The translations under genes were made by a program, and so were the position numbers. Shown one piece after another: positions 1-5,021 of a DNA stretch of 7,052 nt. Each line of letters begins with the position of its first letter. Within the stretch, counting starts at the first letter, position 1. The notes under the pieces were generated by a model. That model ran no database searches and was not told the origin of the DNA. It worked only from the letters and a program-made list of their open reading frames with translations. Source of the stretch: Gammaproteobacteria bacterium (GTDB lineage: Bacteria > Pseudomonadota > Gammaproteobacteria > Pseudomonadales > Pseudohongiellaceae); assembly GCA_016762975.1 (NCBI GenBank), contig JAESUV010000149.1:3878-10929 (forward strand), written 5' to 3'.

Positions 1-54
1 AATTTATTCGCGCTAGAAAGAGCGCCTACAATGGAAGATGGAGTAGAAGAATGA
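1..54 (+). CDS. 3' end of an upstream gene (partial, function unknown)
   Basis: Frame 1 is open from the first base and ends with TGA at 52-54, giving 17 codons that read NLFALERAPTMEDGVEE. The TGA overlaps the ATG of the next gene as ATGA, an arrangement typical of translationally coupled genes in one operon. The tail is acidic and too short to assign to a family. The alternative is that this is untranslated leader containing a chance 7-codon ORF starting at 31. The gene body lies left of the window. Confidence 0.45.
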   Translation, partial: NLFALERAPTMEDGVEE

Positions 55-359
55 TTATTGTAACTGGCACTGTAAACTTCGAATCCCTTGATGAAGTTGA
101 GCAAGTAACGCAGGCCCTCATACGCAGAGCGCAGCGCAGCAGAAAAGACGCTGGCTGTATCGACTATAGCTTTTCGAAAAGCCTAGAAGACCCAACCAAG
201 ATTTATCTCACCGAAAAATGGGAAAGTGCCGAACTGCTGCAAGCCCATCTGGAAATCATTGACGAGGAATTCAGTACGCTTCTGGGCACAGCAAAAATAA
301 CGCACGCCACAATCGTTTCAAACGAAGCCGGCGAAGATCGAATACTGATGGAAAGATAA
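51..359 (+). CDS. ABM-fold (antibiotic biosynthesis monooxygenase / YgiN-like) protein
   Basis: The 102-residue product has the length and layout of the single-domain ABM family, dimeric ferredoxin-like barrels that include quinol monooxygenases and cofactor-free oxygenases. Visible signs are the N-terminal strand MIIVTGTV, a helix rich in E, Q and R, the 'DAGCIDYSF' segment at about residues 33-41, then 'IYLTEKWESAELLQAHL' at about 51-67, which matches the family's E-x-W-x-s-x-x-x-l-x-x-H core. A Shine-Dalgarno GGAG at 40-43 sits seven bases before the ATG, which supports this start. The start overlaps the stop of the preceding reading frame as ATGA. Being in the family does not fix the substrate, so the enzymatic role is inferred. 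The protein is probably cytoplasmic because no signal peptide is visible. Confidence 0.85.
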   Translation: MIIVTGTVNFESLDEVEQVTQALIRRAQRSRKDAGCIDYSFSKSLEDPTKIYLTEKWESAELLQAHLEIIDEEFSTLLGTAKITHATIVSNEAGEDRILMER

Positions 360-373
360 TGTAGGAGTCTATT

Positions 374-395
374 GGAAAAACCTGACCCCTTTTTT
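374..395 (-). repeat. GGGGTCAGGTTT-type intergenic repeat
   Basis: On the minus strand this reads as an A run, GGGGTCAGG, then a T run. It lies in the 62-base gap between two convergent genes. It shares the core GGGG(T/A)CAG(G/A)TTT and the flanking A/T runs with the element at 2881-2904, in the same orientation. My recollection is that such GGGGTCAGGT/GGGGACAGAT strings recur between genes in many proteobacterial genomes, but I could not check this. The A-run/T-run flanks could also act weakly in termination, although no real hairpin is present. Confidence 0.5.
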
Positions 396-421
396 CATTC
401 ATTGTATTCTGTCGGTTGCAT

Positions 422-1414
422 CTAGGGCTCCAAACCGAGCTGCTCAAGACGGCGAGCGCCACCCAATATTCCTGTCATGCCATAGTTACCTTCGTGACAG
501 GCATATTCGTAAATTTCTTCGTCGATTCTCGATAATGCGTATTCCCCAGAGAACTGGGTAGTGAACACTGTTGGGTCATCTACGGTGAAGCCATAAATCA
601 TCTTGTTGTTGGAGTCTCTCCTAAAAGTTTCCACAACGGTGAGATTCTCGGTTGGTACTCCATACAATGTCTGCCAATTGTTGAAGTGCTTGGTTTCAAC
701 AACCAGCGTATCCCCTTCCCAACGCCCAATCGAGCTGCCCATCCATTTTCGGTGCACCTGCGCTGCCGGATTGTGATCATCCGATATCTTAATAATTCGA
801 GTATCGTGCGCCATTTCGGTGGTAATACTGATGTACCCCGGCGACTGGTTAAACAGTAAGTGACTATTGTAGATGCTAGGTCGCATAACCGGACTGCCGA
901 AGTTGCCATTCAACAGGCAACGCTCACCCAGACCCCGACCCTCAGGGCCATCGCTATTGCGGCCACGCCGATTTGCTGGCCGCGCATTCATTCTCTCACT
1001 ATATCCCGCGACACGGTCAGGCAGTCGCCCGTTTGCCGGATCAGTAATTGCTGAAGTACGAAACTCGCCATCAATGGTGGGAATAAACTTAGCATCCTCG
1101 CGCCAGAATAAATCGTAATTACCCAACGATGGCAGTGCTTCACCAACTTCCGGCGGCGCACGATCAGGACTCAAGGGCTCATTTGCAGCCTCAAATTTCT
1201 GTTGTACCGCACTCTCCAGGACGAGAGCCTCTTCCTCGGTATAGGCACGCTTCTCACCCAGCTCTACCGATCTTTCAAAGGGCATGATCGTGGCGTGTTT
1301 CCATACACCGTGAAAGTTAGGCACACCCCATTCGGTCTTGGGAACTGCATAGTCCTGTGCTATGGCACTTGTGGCACTAAGACTGATCATCAGTAGGGGA
1401 AAAAGAATTTTCAT
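422..1414 (-). CDS. Secreted protein of unknown function, 'WGxPxxxGxW' type
   Basis: The 330-residue product begins with a clear Sec signal peptide: MK, a hydrophobic core ILFPLLMISLSATS, and a cleavage site near AIA|QDY at about residue 19-20. The mature protein is therefore predicted to be periplasmic or exported. Conserved-looking landmarks in order are WGVPNFHGVW (about residues 29-38), TDPANGRLPDR, a GERCLLNG segment, GRWEGDTLVVETKHF in the C-terminal half, TVDDPTVFT, and YEYACHEGNYGM close to the end. I associate this pattern with a widespread uncharacterised group, often present in several copies per genome, in oligotrophic Proteobacteria and Acidobacteria. No catalytic role can be assigned. 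The two cysteines of the mature part, in the ERCL and YACHE segments, could form a disulfide. A GGAG Shine-Dalgarno seven bases upstream of the ATG supports the start. The gene converges on the ABM gene and faces away from the dehydrogenase at 1727. Confidence 0.85.
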   Translation of the reverse strand: MKILFPLLMISLSATSAIAQDYAVPKTEWGVPNFHGVWKHATIMPFERSVELGEKRAYTEEEALVLESAVQQKFEAANEPLSPDRAPPEVGEALPSLGNYDLFWREDAKFIPTIDGEFRTSAITDPANGRLPDRVAGYSERMNARPANRRGRNSDGPEGRGLGERCLLNGNFGSPVMRPSIYNSHLLFNQSPGYISITTEMAHDTRIIKISDDHNPAAQVHRKWMGSSIGRWEGDTLVVETKHFNNWQTLYGVPTENLTVVETFRRDSNNKMIYGFTVDDPTVFTTQFSGEYALSRIDEEIYEYACHEGNYGMTGILGGARRLEQLGLEP

Positions 1415-1436
1415 TTGGATTCTCCGTCACGATTCT

Positions 1437-1691
1437 TCATTCAGGTGAACAAATTGAATAGGCAGGTTTGTAGAGAATATACATTAATTCGGGCTGTTTG
1501 CCTCCACCCGTCACTTCACTAGCCTCTAAGAAGCGATGGGAGTCCTTGAAGCTAGAACGGCGATAAATCAGTCCCGTTCCTAGTTGAGGACTGGTATATT
1601 GTATGCCGCTTTCTGAAAAGCGATAGCTAGTATCGCCCTTCCGAGAAAAATGAAACCAATGTGCTATAAGCGGCAAGCGGCAAGCGGCACA
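1437..1691 (-). pseudogene. Possible YcxB-like protein remnant
   Basis: This 312-base stretch between genes holds one minus-strand open frame with no good start: only TTG at 1676 and no Shine-Dalgarno, with a stop just upstream at 1692-1694. Its translation contains YRFSESGIQYTSPQLGTG, then a SSFKDSHRFLEAS segment, then MYILYKPAYSICSPE. This resembles the order of short beta strands in YcxB-like domains (F-x-E-x-G-i, then a W-x-x-i/f segment, then l-Y-x-x-x-x-y-x-I-P-K). The stretch TGGGGKQPE interrupts the pattern, and the final I-P-K is replaced by CSPE before the stop. I read it as a decayed fragment, but the match is weak and the frame may be fortuitous. Confidence 0.3.
1670..1690 (+). 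repeat. GCGGCAA heptamer tandem repeat, three units
   Basis: Two perfect copies of GCGGCAA are followed by a third, GCGGCAC. The array sits 37 bases before the start codon of the dehydrogenase gene, where its promoter or leader would be expected, and just before the A/T-rich ATTAAATAAC stretch. Copy-number slippage here could change spacing in the promoter or leader. This is inference from position only. Confidence 0.7.
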
Positions 1692-1726
1692 TTAAATAAC
1701 CAACGCATCGAATAAAGAGGCACTAC

Positions 1727-2848
1727 ATGTCAGTAAATTCTACCTACCTACAGATGTTCTCCACAGTAACCGAATCAGGAGAGCTGCGCCTAGAGTTGAA
1801 AGAACAAGAAACACCCAAGCCGGCCGCGGATCAAGTCTTGGTCAGAATTGAAGCGACGCCTATCAACCCTTCCGACCTAGGTGTCATGTTCGGCTTTACC
1901 GACATGAGCGCGGCCACCTCTACTGGCACTGCACTCACAGCGCCCGTCTCCGATCAGGGCATGCGAATTATGAAGGCACGGATAGGTCAAGAACTGGCCG
2001 TTGGTAACGAAGGCGCCGGCACGGTTGTCGCGACTGGCGATAGCGAGGCAGCCAAAAGTTTAGACGGCAAGATTGTTGCGATAGCCGGTGGTGGCATGTA
2101 CGGACAATACCGCTGCGTAGATGCATCAGCCTGCCTGCCTTTATTGGAAGGCCATACCGCCCAAGATGGCGCGTCCAGTTTTGTGAATCCCATGACTGTA
2201 CTGGGGATGGTCGAAACCATGAAAATGGAAGACCACACGGCACTCGTCCACACCGCGGCGGCATCCAATCTAGGCCAGATGTTAAATCGTGTCTGCCAGG
2301 CTGACGGCGTTGAGCTAGTCAATATTGTACGCAAAGAAGAGCAAGCCACGCTGCTCAAAGACATGGGCGCCAAATATGTAGTTAACAGTAGCGCCGACAG
2401 TTTTATGGCCGACCTGACTGATGCCATTCACACAACCGGTGCAACGCTAGCGTTCGATGCAACCGGCGGCGGCATGCTCGCCTCTAATATTCTTACTTGC
2501 ATGGAAGCTGCCGCAGCGAGAACTCCTGGCGCCTACAGCATCTATGGCTCTATTAAACACAAACAGGTTTATCTGTATGGCGGACTCGATACTTCCGCCA
2601 CGACCTTAAGCCGAGGCTATGGCATGGCATGGGGCGTTGGCGGCTGGTTGCTACCTAACTTTCTTGCCAAGGCCGGCATGGAAGTCGCTGGACGCTTGCG
2701 CGCTCGAGTGGCAAAAGAACTCACTACTAGTTTTGCGAGCAACTACACCAATGAAATCTCATTGACCGACGCCTTACAGGTCGAAACTATGCAGCAATAC
2801 TACGCGAAGCATACAGGCGAGAAGTTTTTGGTTTGTCCACAGAAGTAG
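1727..2848 (+). CDS. Zinc-free medium-chain dehydrogenase/reductase (quinone or enoyl reductase-like)
   Basis: The 373-residue product is a full-length MDR-superfamily NAD(P)H-dependent oxidoreductase. The GroES-like N-terminal half shows VLVRIEATPINPSDLGVM (about residues 37-54) and GNEGAGTVVATG (93-104), the usual hallmarks. The Rossmann half starts near residue 155 with NPMTVLGMVE, then HTAAASNLGQML (175-186), which replaces the usual A-x-x-G-x-x-G loop, and a FDATGGG segment (243-249) for the cofactor site. The cysteine and histidine ligands for catalytic and structural zinc are absent, placing it with the quinone oxidoreductase / 2-enoyl thioester reductase-like branch and not with zinc alcohol dehydrogenases. 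The insert at about 58-85, between the PSD motif and GNEG, is longer than in typical quinone reductases. An AGAGG Shine-Dalgarno at 1716-1720 supports the ATG. The true substrate is unknown. The 3' end overlaps, antisense, the terminal codons of a truncated minus-strand frame. Confidence 0.88.
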   Translation: MSVNSTYLQMFSTVTESGELRLELKEQETPKPAADQVLVRIEATPINPSDLGVMFGFTDMSAATSTGTALTAPVSDQGMRIMKARIGQELAVGNEGAGTVVATGDSEAAKSLDGKIVAIAGGGMYGQYRCVDASACLPLLEGHTAQDGASSFVNPMTVLGMVETMKMEDHTALVHTAAASNLGQMLNRVCQADGVELVNIVRKEEQATLLKDMGAKYVVNSSADSFMADLTDAIHTTGATLAFDATGGGMLASNILTCMEAAAARTPGAYSIYGSIKHKQVYLYGGLDTSATTLSRGYGMAWGVGGWLLPNFLAKAGMEVAGRLRARVAKELTTSFASNYTNEISLTDALQVETMQQYYAKHTGEKFLVCPQK

Positions 2849-2988
2849 TCTTCCCTACAACGGGACTGGGTTTGTTTATCTAGAAAATAAATCTGTCCCC
2901 ATTTACTCTCAAGTTTCGTAATCACGGCTGAAAGGATTTCCACTATAGGCTTGTCAGGATCTGAATAAAAAATGCAAACATCAACCAT
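2800..2988 (-). pseudogene. Truncated TIR-domain gene (N-terminal fragment)
   Basis: The frame encodes 62 residues but only the first ~28 look native: MVDVCIFYSDPDKPIVEIL followed by SAVITKLES. This is the shape of TIR box 1, where a V-f-I-S-Y-S-x-x-D-K strand and loop precede the first helix. The rest of a TIR domain, including the catalytic glutamate of NAD-cleaving TIRs, is missing. From residue 29 the codons are those of the AAATGGGGACAGATTT repeat, then antisense of the dehydrogenase 3' end, so the tail has no coding meaning of its own. The ATG follows the stop of the upstream membrane-protein gene by four bases, with AAAGGA overlapping that stop, so the two were one operon. TIR proteins act as NAD-consuming toxins or as makers of cyclic NAD-derived signals. 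Which applied here cannot be told. It could also be a different short-strand domain, since the assignment rests on about 28 residues. Confidence 0.55.
2881..2904 (-). repeat. GGGGACAGATTT-type repeat at a gene breakpoint
   Basis: The minus strand reads AAATGGGGACAGATTTATTT and then TCTA. It shares the core GGGG(T/A)CAG(G/A)TTT and the orientation of the copy at 374-395. It lies exactly where the TIR-like reading frame stops resembling a TIR domain, and 32 bases after the dehydrogenase stop codon. It may be the end or relic of a mobile element, or a short repeat used in a deletion. No transposase or terminal inverted repeat is visible. Confidence 0.5.
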
Positions 2989-3000
2989 TTTGTTATCCTT
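2989..3000 (-). promoter_or_regulatory. Shine-Dalgarno of the truncated TIR-like gene, overlapping the upstream stop codon
   Basis: On the minus strand AAAGGA runs directly into the TAA of the upstream gene, and AGGA is followed by seven bases before the ATG at 2988. The strong site and tight spacing show that the short downstream frame begins at a genuine translation start, coupled to the membrane-protein gene. Confidence 0.75.
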
Positions 3001-4003
3001 TGTTCAATTCGACCAATGACTTTTCCAACGCCCTGATGGAGGAAGACATTTCAGATGTATCACTAGTCCATTGTCTATGCTCCAGTGACAACTGGTCGTT
3101 AACCGCATCAACATATTCAATTAATATGTGAGGATTAGTCCCTGTTTCTATGACCTCTAAAACATCATCGTATTTCTCAGCTATCCTGCTAAGGATGTCG
3201 GCTGTTCGATTGTATCTTTCGGCATTTCTTTCATCTTGATTCAACTCTTCTCGCCTACTAGCGACAACAGCTACAGCCGCACCGATTGTTCCGAGAACAG
3301 CAAAAGGTAGCACTTCTGGCAAAAATGCTCCTAACATCCCCAAAAACCCGGACCCTAGCGCCAAGGAAATGGCAGCCGCAGCACTAATAATTGATGTCTT
3401 TTCATGAGATTTTTGATGCTCAGCCCCCCTTACCGAATAATACGTATACTGAACATCGAGTTGATATCGTTTGAAAAAACAGGCAAAAAGTAAATGAGTG
3501 TAAAATTCGACCTCATGCCTATCGAGAATATATTTTGCCATCGCTAAAAAAAGCCCTAACCGCTCGATTTCGGCTCTAGCCCTAGCTGACATCCATTGCT
3601 CCAGTAGCTTTTCGTTTCTTATTTGAGTTAGCCGAAAAAGAGCAAATGAACCAAAAATCGTGGAAGTCGCCCCAAGCATGAATGCAGCATAGTGCAGATA
3701 TATACTCGATTCTAAGGCAAGCGCTGCCAATCCAGCCAACAAACTACCTGAAATCGCTGATATACAAACAGCCCAGGTAGCATCAAGCGCAAAGACCTTA
3801 AACTTAGCTTGTTGTCGTACAGCCTCGCTGTCGTATTGCTCATAGCGTTTTGCTATTTCTCTGAACAGTGAATGACCAAGAATGGCGGCGATTTCTGGGG
3901 CAGCGGCATTCAACTCTTCGCCAAATTCGGAGGGCCGAATCTTATAGTCGTTGGTTGAATGGCTGCTTATAGCTAGTTTTGCTTTCGAAATTAGACTTTC
4001 CAT
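2993..4003 (-). CDS. SLATT-like four-transmembrane protein, predicted membrane effector of a conflict system
   Basis: The 336-residue product has two pairs of hydrophobic helices: about residues 77-97 and 103-124, then 204-224 and 229-248. Each pair is preceded by a helical segment and followed by a charged amphipathic one: WMSARARAEIERLG after pair one, and a SRREELNQDERNAERY segment after pair two. A 2TM hairpin followed by a helix with W-x-x-x-R-x-x-A-E is what I expect of SLATT domains ('SMODS and SLOG-associating 2TM effector', related to DUF4231), described as probable pore-forming effectors in nucleotide-signal immune systems. Two hairpins in one chain suggest a double-SLATT architecture. 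The C-terminus (about 300-336) is charged and helical. No signal peptide is present. The downstream gene, four bases away, starts like a TIR protein, a known partner type. No clear Shine-Dalgarno precedes the ATG at 4003. The gene is visibly richer in A and T than its neighbours, suggesting transfer. The membrane topology is clear; the family assignment is moderately sure. Confidence 0.65.
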   Translation of the reverse strand: MESLISKAKLAISSHSTNDYKIRPSEFGEELNAAAPEIAAILGHSLFREIAKRYEQYDSEAVRQQAKFKVFALDATWAVCISAISGSLLAGLAALALESSIYLHYAAFMLGATSTIFGSFALFRLTQIRNEKLLEQWMSARARAEIERLGLFLAMAKYILDRHEVEFYTHLLFACFFKRYQLDVQYTYYSVRGAEHQKSHEKTSIISAAAAISLALGSGFLGMLGAFLPEVLPFAVLGTIGAAVAVVASRREELNQDERNAERYNRTADILSRIAEKYDDVLEVIETGTNPHILIEYVDAVNDQLSLEHRQWTSDTSEMSSSIRALEKSLVELNKG

Positions 4004-4109
4004 AAGCCAAAACCAATATTCTTATTTTAATAGCCGGTGGGACTTACAATTAGACAAATTGAAACTTTTAGAGTACTTGGATAAACATTTCCATAGCCAA
4101 TATTCTTAT
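3998..4109. repeat. Imperfect direct repeat around the SLATT-like gene start
   Basis: The core CCAATATTCTTAT occurs at 4013-4025 and again at 4097-4109. Outward, both copies continue as TTTCCATA/AGCC, the first with a few extra bases. The inner copy contains the start codon of the membrane-protein gene and the outer one lies about 84 bases upstream in its leader. On the minus strand each copy reads ATAAGAATATTGG and then a TATGGAAA segment, so the start codon and first codon (ATGGAA) are duplicated, but the outer copy soon meets a stop. It may be a duplication scar or a paired regulatory site. Confidence 0.65.
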
Positions 4110-4198
4110 GAAGTACATGGTACAAATCGTGTCACTATTTGACCGATGAATCAACTAATGAATATGCGGGGCAGCCCTATTTCTCGTAGACAACAAAC
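4004..4198. other. A/T-rich intergenic leader upstream of the SLATT-like gene
   Basis: This stretch holds the outer copy of the direct repeat and presumably the promoter of the membrane-protein gene. A TATTAAAAT stretch on the minus strand (about 4026-4034) could serve as a -10 region, but no convincing -35 box is found at the right distance. A plus-strand frame covers part of it without a plausible ribosome site or recognisable protein. The far end (from 4199) becomes a carbonic anhydrase remnant. Confidence 0.5.
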
Positions 4199-4335
4199 TC
4201 AGCGATTGTCCGACTGCATCTCAACTTGAACTGCTTGAATTCTTTCACATAAATCTCTGCACCCTTAACCAATCCTGCCTGCTGCTCCGCAGACAAAGTC
4301 TTAACTTCTTTAGCCGGCGACCCCATCATGGACGA
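4177..4335 (-). pseudogene. Remnant of a second gamma-carbonic anhydrase gene (3' end, frameshifted)
   Basis: The minus strand encodes MMGSPAKEVKTLSAEQQAGL followed by VKGAEIYVKEFKQFK, closely matching the C-terminus of the intact gene at 5022-5549 (MGSPAKVVKTLSAEQQAGLI and so on). At DNA level the two copies differ at roughly one base in five by eye, so this is not a recent duplicate. Just after the FKQFK codons (between 4225 and 4224) one base appears lost: restoring it gives IEMQSDNR and a stop at 4199-4201, parallel to TELQQDDR in the intact copy. As it stands the frame runs on to a stop at 4177-4179. Everything upstream, including the zinc-binding histidines and the left-handed beta helix, is missing, so it cannot be an active enzyme. 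Its ATG (4329) overlaps the flavin reductase stop codon as ATGA, so a 50-residue peptide could still be translated. Confidence 0.85.
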
Positions 4336-4946
4336 TTCATACTGAATATGGATTCACTGTCTACGCGAGTATAGTCGTTGTACCCCAATCTCCCGATGAC
4401 CAGAATTTTCAGCACATCAACCAAGCCTTCCTCGGTAATAAATTCATCCTTTATGTGAATTCCCACTACCTCGCCAAATAGTACCCGATACGCATCCGCC
4501 TCACTCCAACCTGGGATGTCCACGCTTTTTAGGTAACGGCATTCCAGATGCACAGGTGCTTCTTTGATGCGCGGGGCACTGACAATTTTGGAGGGGATGG
4601 CAGTCAATCCTGACAGGCTTATCTCATCACTTTCCGGCGGCAACGCCTCGGAAGATTTGTTCATTTGTTCACGGGTATCCCAGGTGGCTAAGTTGCAAAC
4701 AAACTCGCCTGTTTCTTCAATATTTCTTACCGAGTCTTTCATGCCATCGGCGGCCGAACCGACACCGGCTGAAAACATTACCGTGGGCGGACTGTAACTG
4801 ACCGCGTTAAAAAAACTGTAGGGTGCGAGATTGTGAATACCCGACTTGTCACTTGAGCTGATCCAACCAATCGGACGCGGGATAATCAAACTATTAAAAG
4901 GGTTCTTGGGTAGACCGTGATTTTTTTTCTTGGGTTCGTAAAACAT
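4326..4946 (-). CDS. Flavin reductase family protein (split-barrel FMN-binding)
   Basis: The 206-residue product fits the flavin reductase / DIM6-NTAB family, which binds FMN in a split beta-barrel and usually supplies or uses reduced flavin. Landmarks are RPIGWISSSDKSGIHNLAPY (about residues 24-43), SFFNAVSYSPPTVMFS (44-59), and the KDSVRNIEETGEFVCN segment (70-85). Later come an APVHLECRYLKSVDIPG segment and a C-terminal LGYNDYTRVD with a MNRP end, as in full-length relatives. Length and both ends look complete. An AGGA Shine-Dalgarno nine bases before the ATG supports the start. It lies 75 bases after the gamma-carbonic anhydrase gene on the same strand and may share its transcript. Its stop codon is embedded in the carbonic anhydrase remnant. 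The physiological partner or substrate is unknown. Confidence 0.88.
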   Translation of the reverse strand: MFYEPKKKNHGLPKNPFNSLIIPRPIGWISSSDKSGIHNLAPYSFFNAVSYSPPTVMFSAGVGSAADGMKDSVRNIEETGEFVCNLATWDTREQMNKSSEALPPESDEISLSGLTAIPSKIVSAPRIKEAPVHLECRYLKSVDIPGWSEADAYRVLFGEVVGIHIKDEFITEEGLVDVLKILVIGRLGYNDYTRVDSESIFSMNRP

Positions 4947-5021
4947 AATAATGGGATCCTAGTGTGACTGACAACGGGGAACCCGACACGCAGAATGAAT
5001 CAATGTTATTTGCTAGAACAA

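Noticed and set aside
10..25. Small hairpin GCGCT/AGCGC near the left edge as a terminator or riboregulator
   Set aside because: Only five base pairs, no T run, and it lies inside a plausible upstream coding frame.
271..462. Minus-strand 63-codon frame across the ABM gene end
   Set aside because: It is antisense to the ABM gene and overlaps the end of the secreted-protein gene, with no ribosome site or recognisable protein.
598..1118. Several frames of 64-103 codons on both strands inside the secreted-protein gene
   Set aside because: They are alternative-frame shadows of a well-supported gene with signal peptide and motifs.
1968..2427. Minus-strand frames of 98 and 146 codons inside the dehydrogenase gene
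   Set aside because: They are antisense to a full-length MDR protein and have unnatural composition rich in S, T, R and P.
2800..2901. Treating residues 30-62 of the TIR-like frame as a continuing TIR domain (WGQIYFLDK resembles a second strand)
   Set aside because: The same bases form the GGGGACAGATTT element and the antisense of the dehydrogenase end, which explain them better; a real TIR would be about 100 residues longer.
3951..4142. Plus-strand 63-codon frame over the start of the SLATT-like gene
   Set aside because: No Shine-Dalgarno or domain signal; it crosses the direct repeat and the antisense of the membrane-protein N-terminus.
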